64,000 nt of DNA from Anoplolepis gracilipes (taxonomy: Eukaryota > Arthropoda > Insecta > Hymenoptera > Formicidae). The position numbers were made by a program, and so were the translations under genes. The number at the start of each line of letters is the position of its first letter. Within the stretch, counting starts at the first letter, position 1. The DNA lies in the NCBI RefSeq assembly GCF_047496725.1, contig NW_027328669.1, forward strand, positions 970,001-1,034,000, in the 5' to 3' direction. The notes under the pieces are model-generated. The model saw nothing but the letters and a program-made list of their open reading frames with translations. It made no database searches and was not told the DNA's origin. This document shows positions 63,482-64,000 of the stretch, piece by piece.

Positions 63482-64000
63482 ATATCTTTTACTCTCTCTC
63501 TCTCTCTTTTTCTATTCACGGACAATAATTGATAAAACTAAAGGAAAGCCCTGTCCTCTCCGATTTTGCTCAAACTTTGCAATATTGTAAGTTTTTATGT
63601 CTAAAACACAAATCCATAAGAAAAAAACGTCGCTCTCAATTAGGAAAAAAGTTATTAGGTACTAAAGTTGACAGTTACAGGGTTAGGATATCTGTCATAT
63701 CGACATGATATAAACACATTTGAACATGCGCAGATGTCTCGGAGGTTGAAACAAAATTAATTTTTAACTTTCTATTTATAGACTTTTCAATATATTAATT
63801 ATTCTCTGCTTTAAAAAAAGCATAAATTATATAATAATTTATATTTTTTTTAAAGCAGAGAATAGTTGGTATATTGAACGTGCAAAACAAATTTGAATTA
63901 TTTATGTTATCTTGTAATTAATTTTATTTCAACCTTTGAGACATCTGCGCATGCTCAAATGTGTCTATATCGAGCGAGTATAAAATGGCCACGTATCTGA

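Larger units (their letters stand above)
62206..64000. repeat. Tandem duplication of ~1.3 kb
   Basis: 62206-62600 (ATTCACGGACAATAATTGGT...) recurs directly at 63514-63890. The period is about 1.31 kb. The second copy runs off the window. Each copy holds one MITE with inverted ends GATATAGACACATTTGA; the first copy's MITE contains a 583-bp insertion. Confidence 0.85.

Overview
The window is eukaryotic, AT-rich and made almost entirely of nested transposable elements. The mix fits an arthropod, most likely an insect: Gypsy, Penelope, Polinton/Maverick, Helitron, hAT and PIF/Harbinger elements, many TA-flanked MITEs, long CT and AT microsatellites, and one cysteine-rich EB-module gene fragment. 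I found no rRNA gene, no CRISPR array and no intact ordinary host gene. The species cannot be fixed from the sequence; a hymenopteran is a guess.

Layout. 1-19197 is bounded by inverted repeats of about 780 bp. Inside, on the minus strand, is a degenerate hAT-type transposase gene split by a 7-kb Gypsy LTR retrotransposon (3152-10187, 4-bp target duplication GTAC, tRNA-Lys-type primer site). It is followed by inverted copies of a Penelope-like element (PLE-A) and an unclassified transposon remnant. 19198-31180 holds MITE arrays, a 5.1-kb segment bounded by 38-bp inverted repeats, a multi-exon Myb/SANT gene next to a Harbinger nuclease scrap, and the EB-module exons. 31186-56395 is a tangle of a second Penelope family (PLE-B: one copy, a tandem 3' fragment and an inverted copy). 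It is interrupted by an 18.1-kb Polinton (32587-50669) with 1.4-1.5-kb terminal inverted repeats and a 6-bp target duplication TATAGT. 58620-62130 is a decayed minus-strand Helitron. The last 1.9 kb is a tandemly duplicated MITE region, one copy of which carries a foldback insertion with a tRNA-like sequence in its loop.

The Polinton is the most gene-rich part. The minus strand carries a protein-primed DNA polymerase B (with an intron), a maturation protease, a PLA2 plus basic/hydrophobic (pX-like) region, the minor and major capsid proteins and small conserved proteins. The plus strand carries a packaging ATPase, a conserved unknown protein, a short protein with a fibre-like motif, a chromodomain integrase and a spliced unknown gene. 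Together this is a replication (PolB), integration (IN) and virion (MCP, mCP, PRO, ATPase, PLA2) set. ATPase and minor capsid ORFs are open from end to end; polymerase, integrase, protease, PLA2 and major capsid genes carry frameshifts or stops, so this copy is very probably dead. Nested order is clear in places: PLE-B is older than the Polinton, and the hAT gene is older than the Gypsy element.
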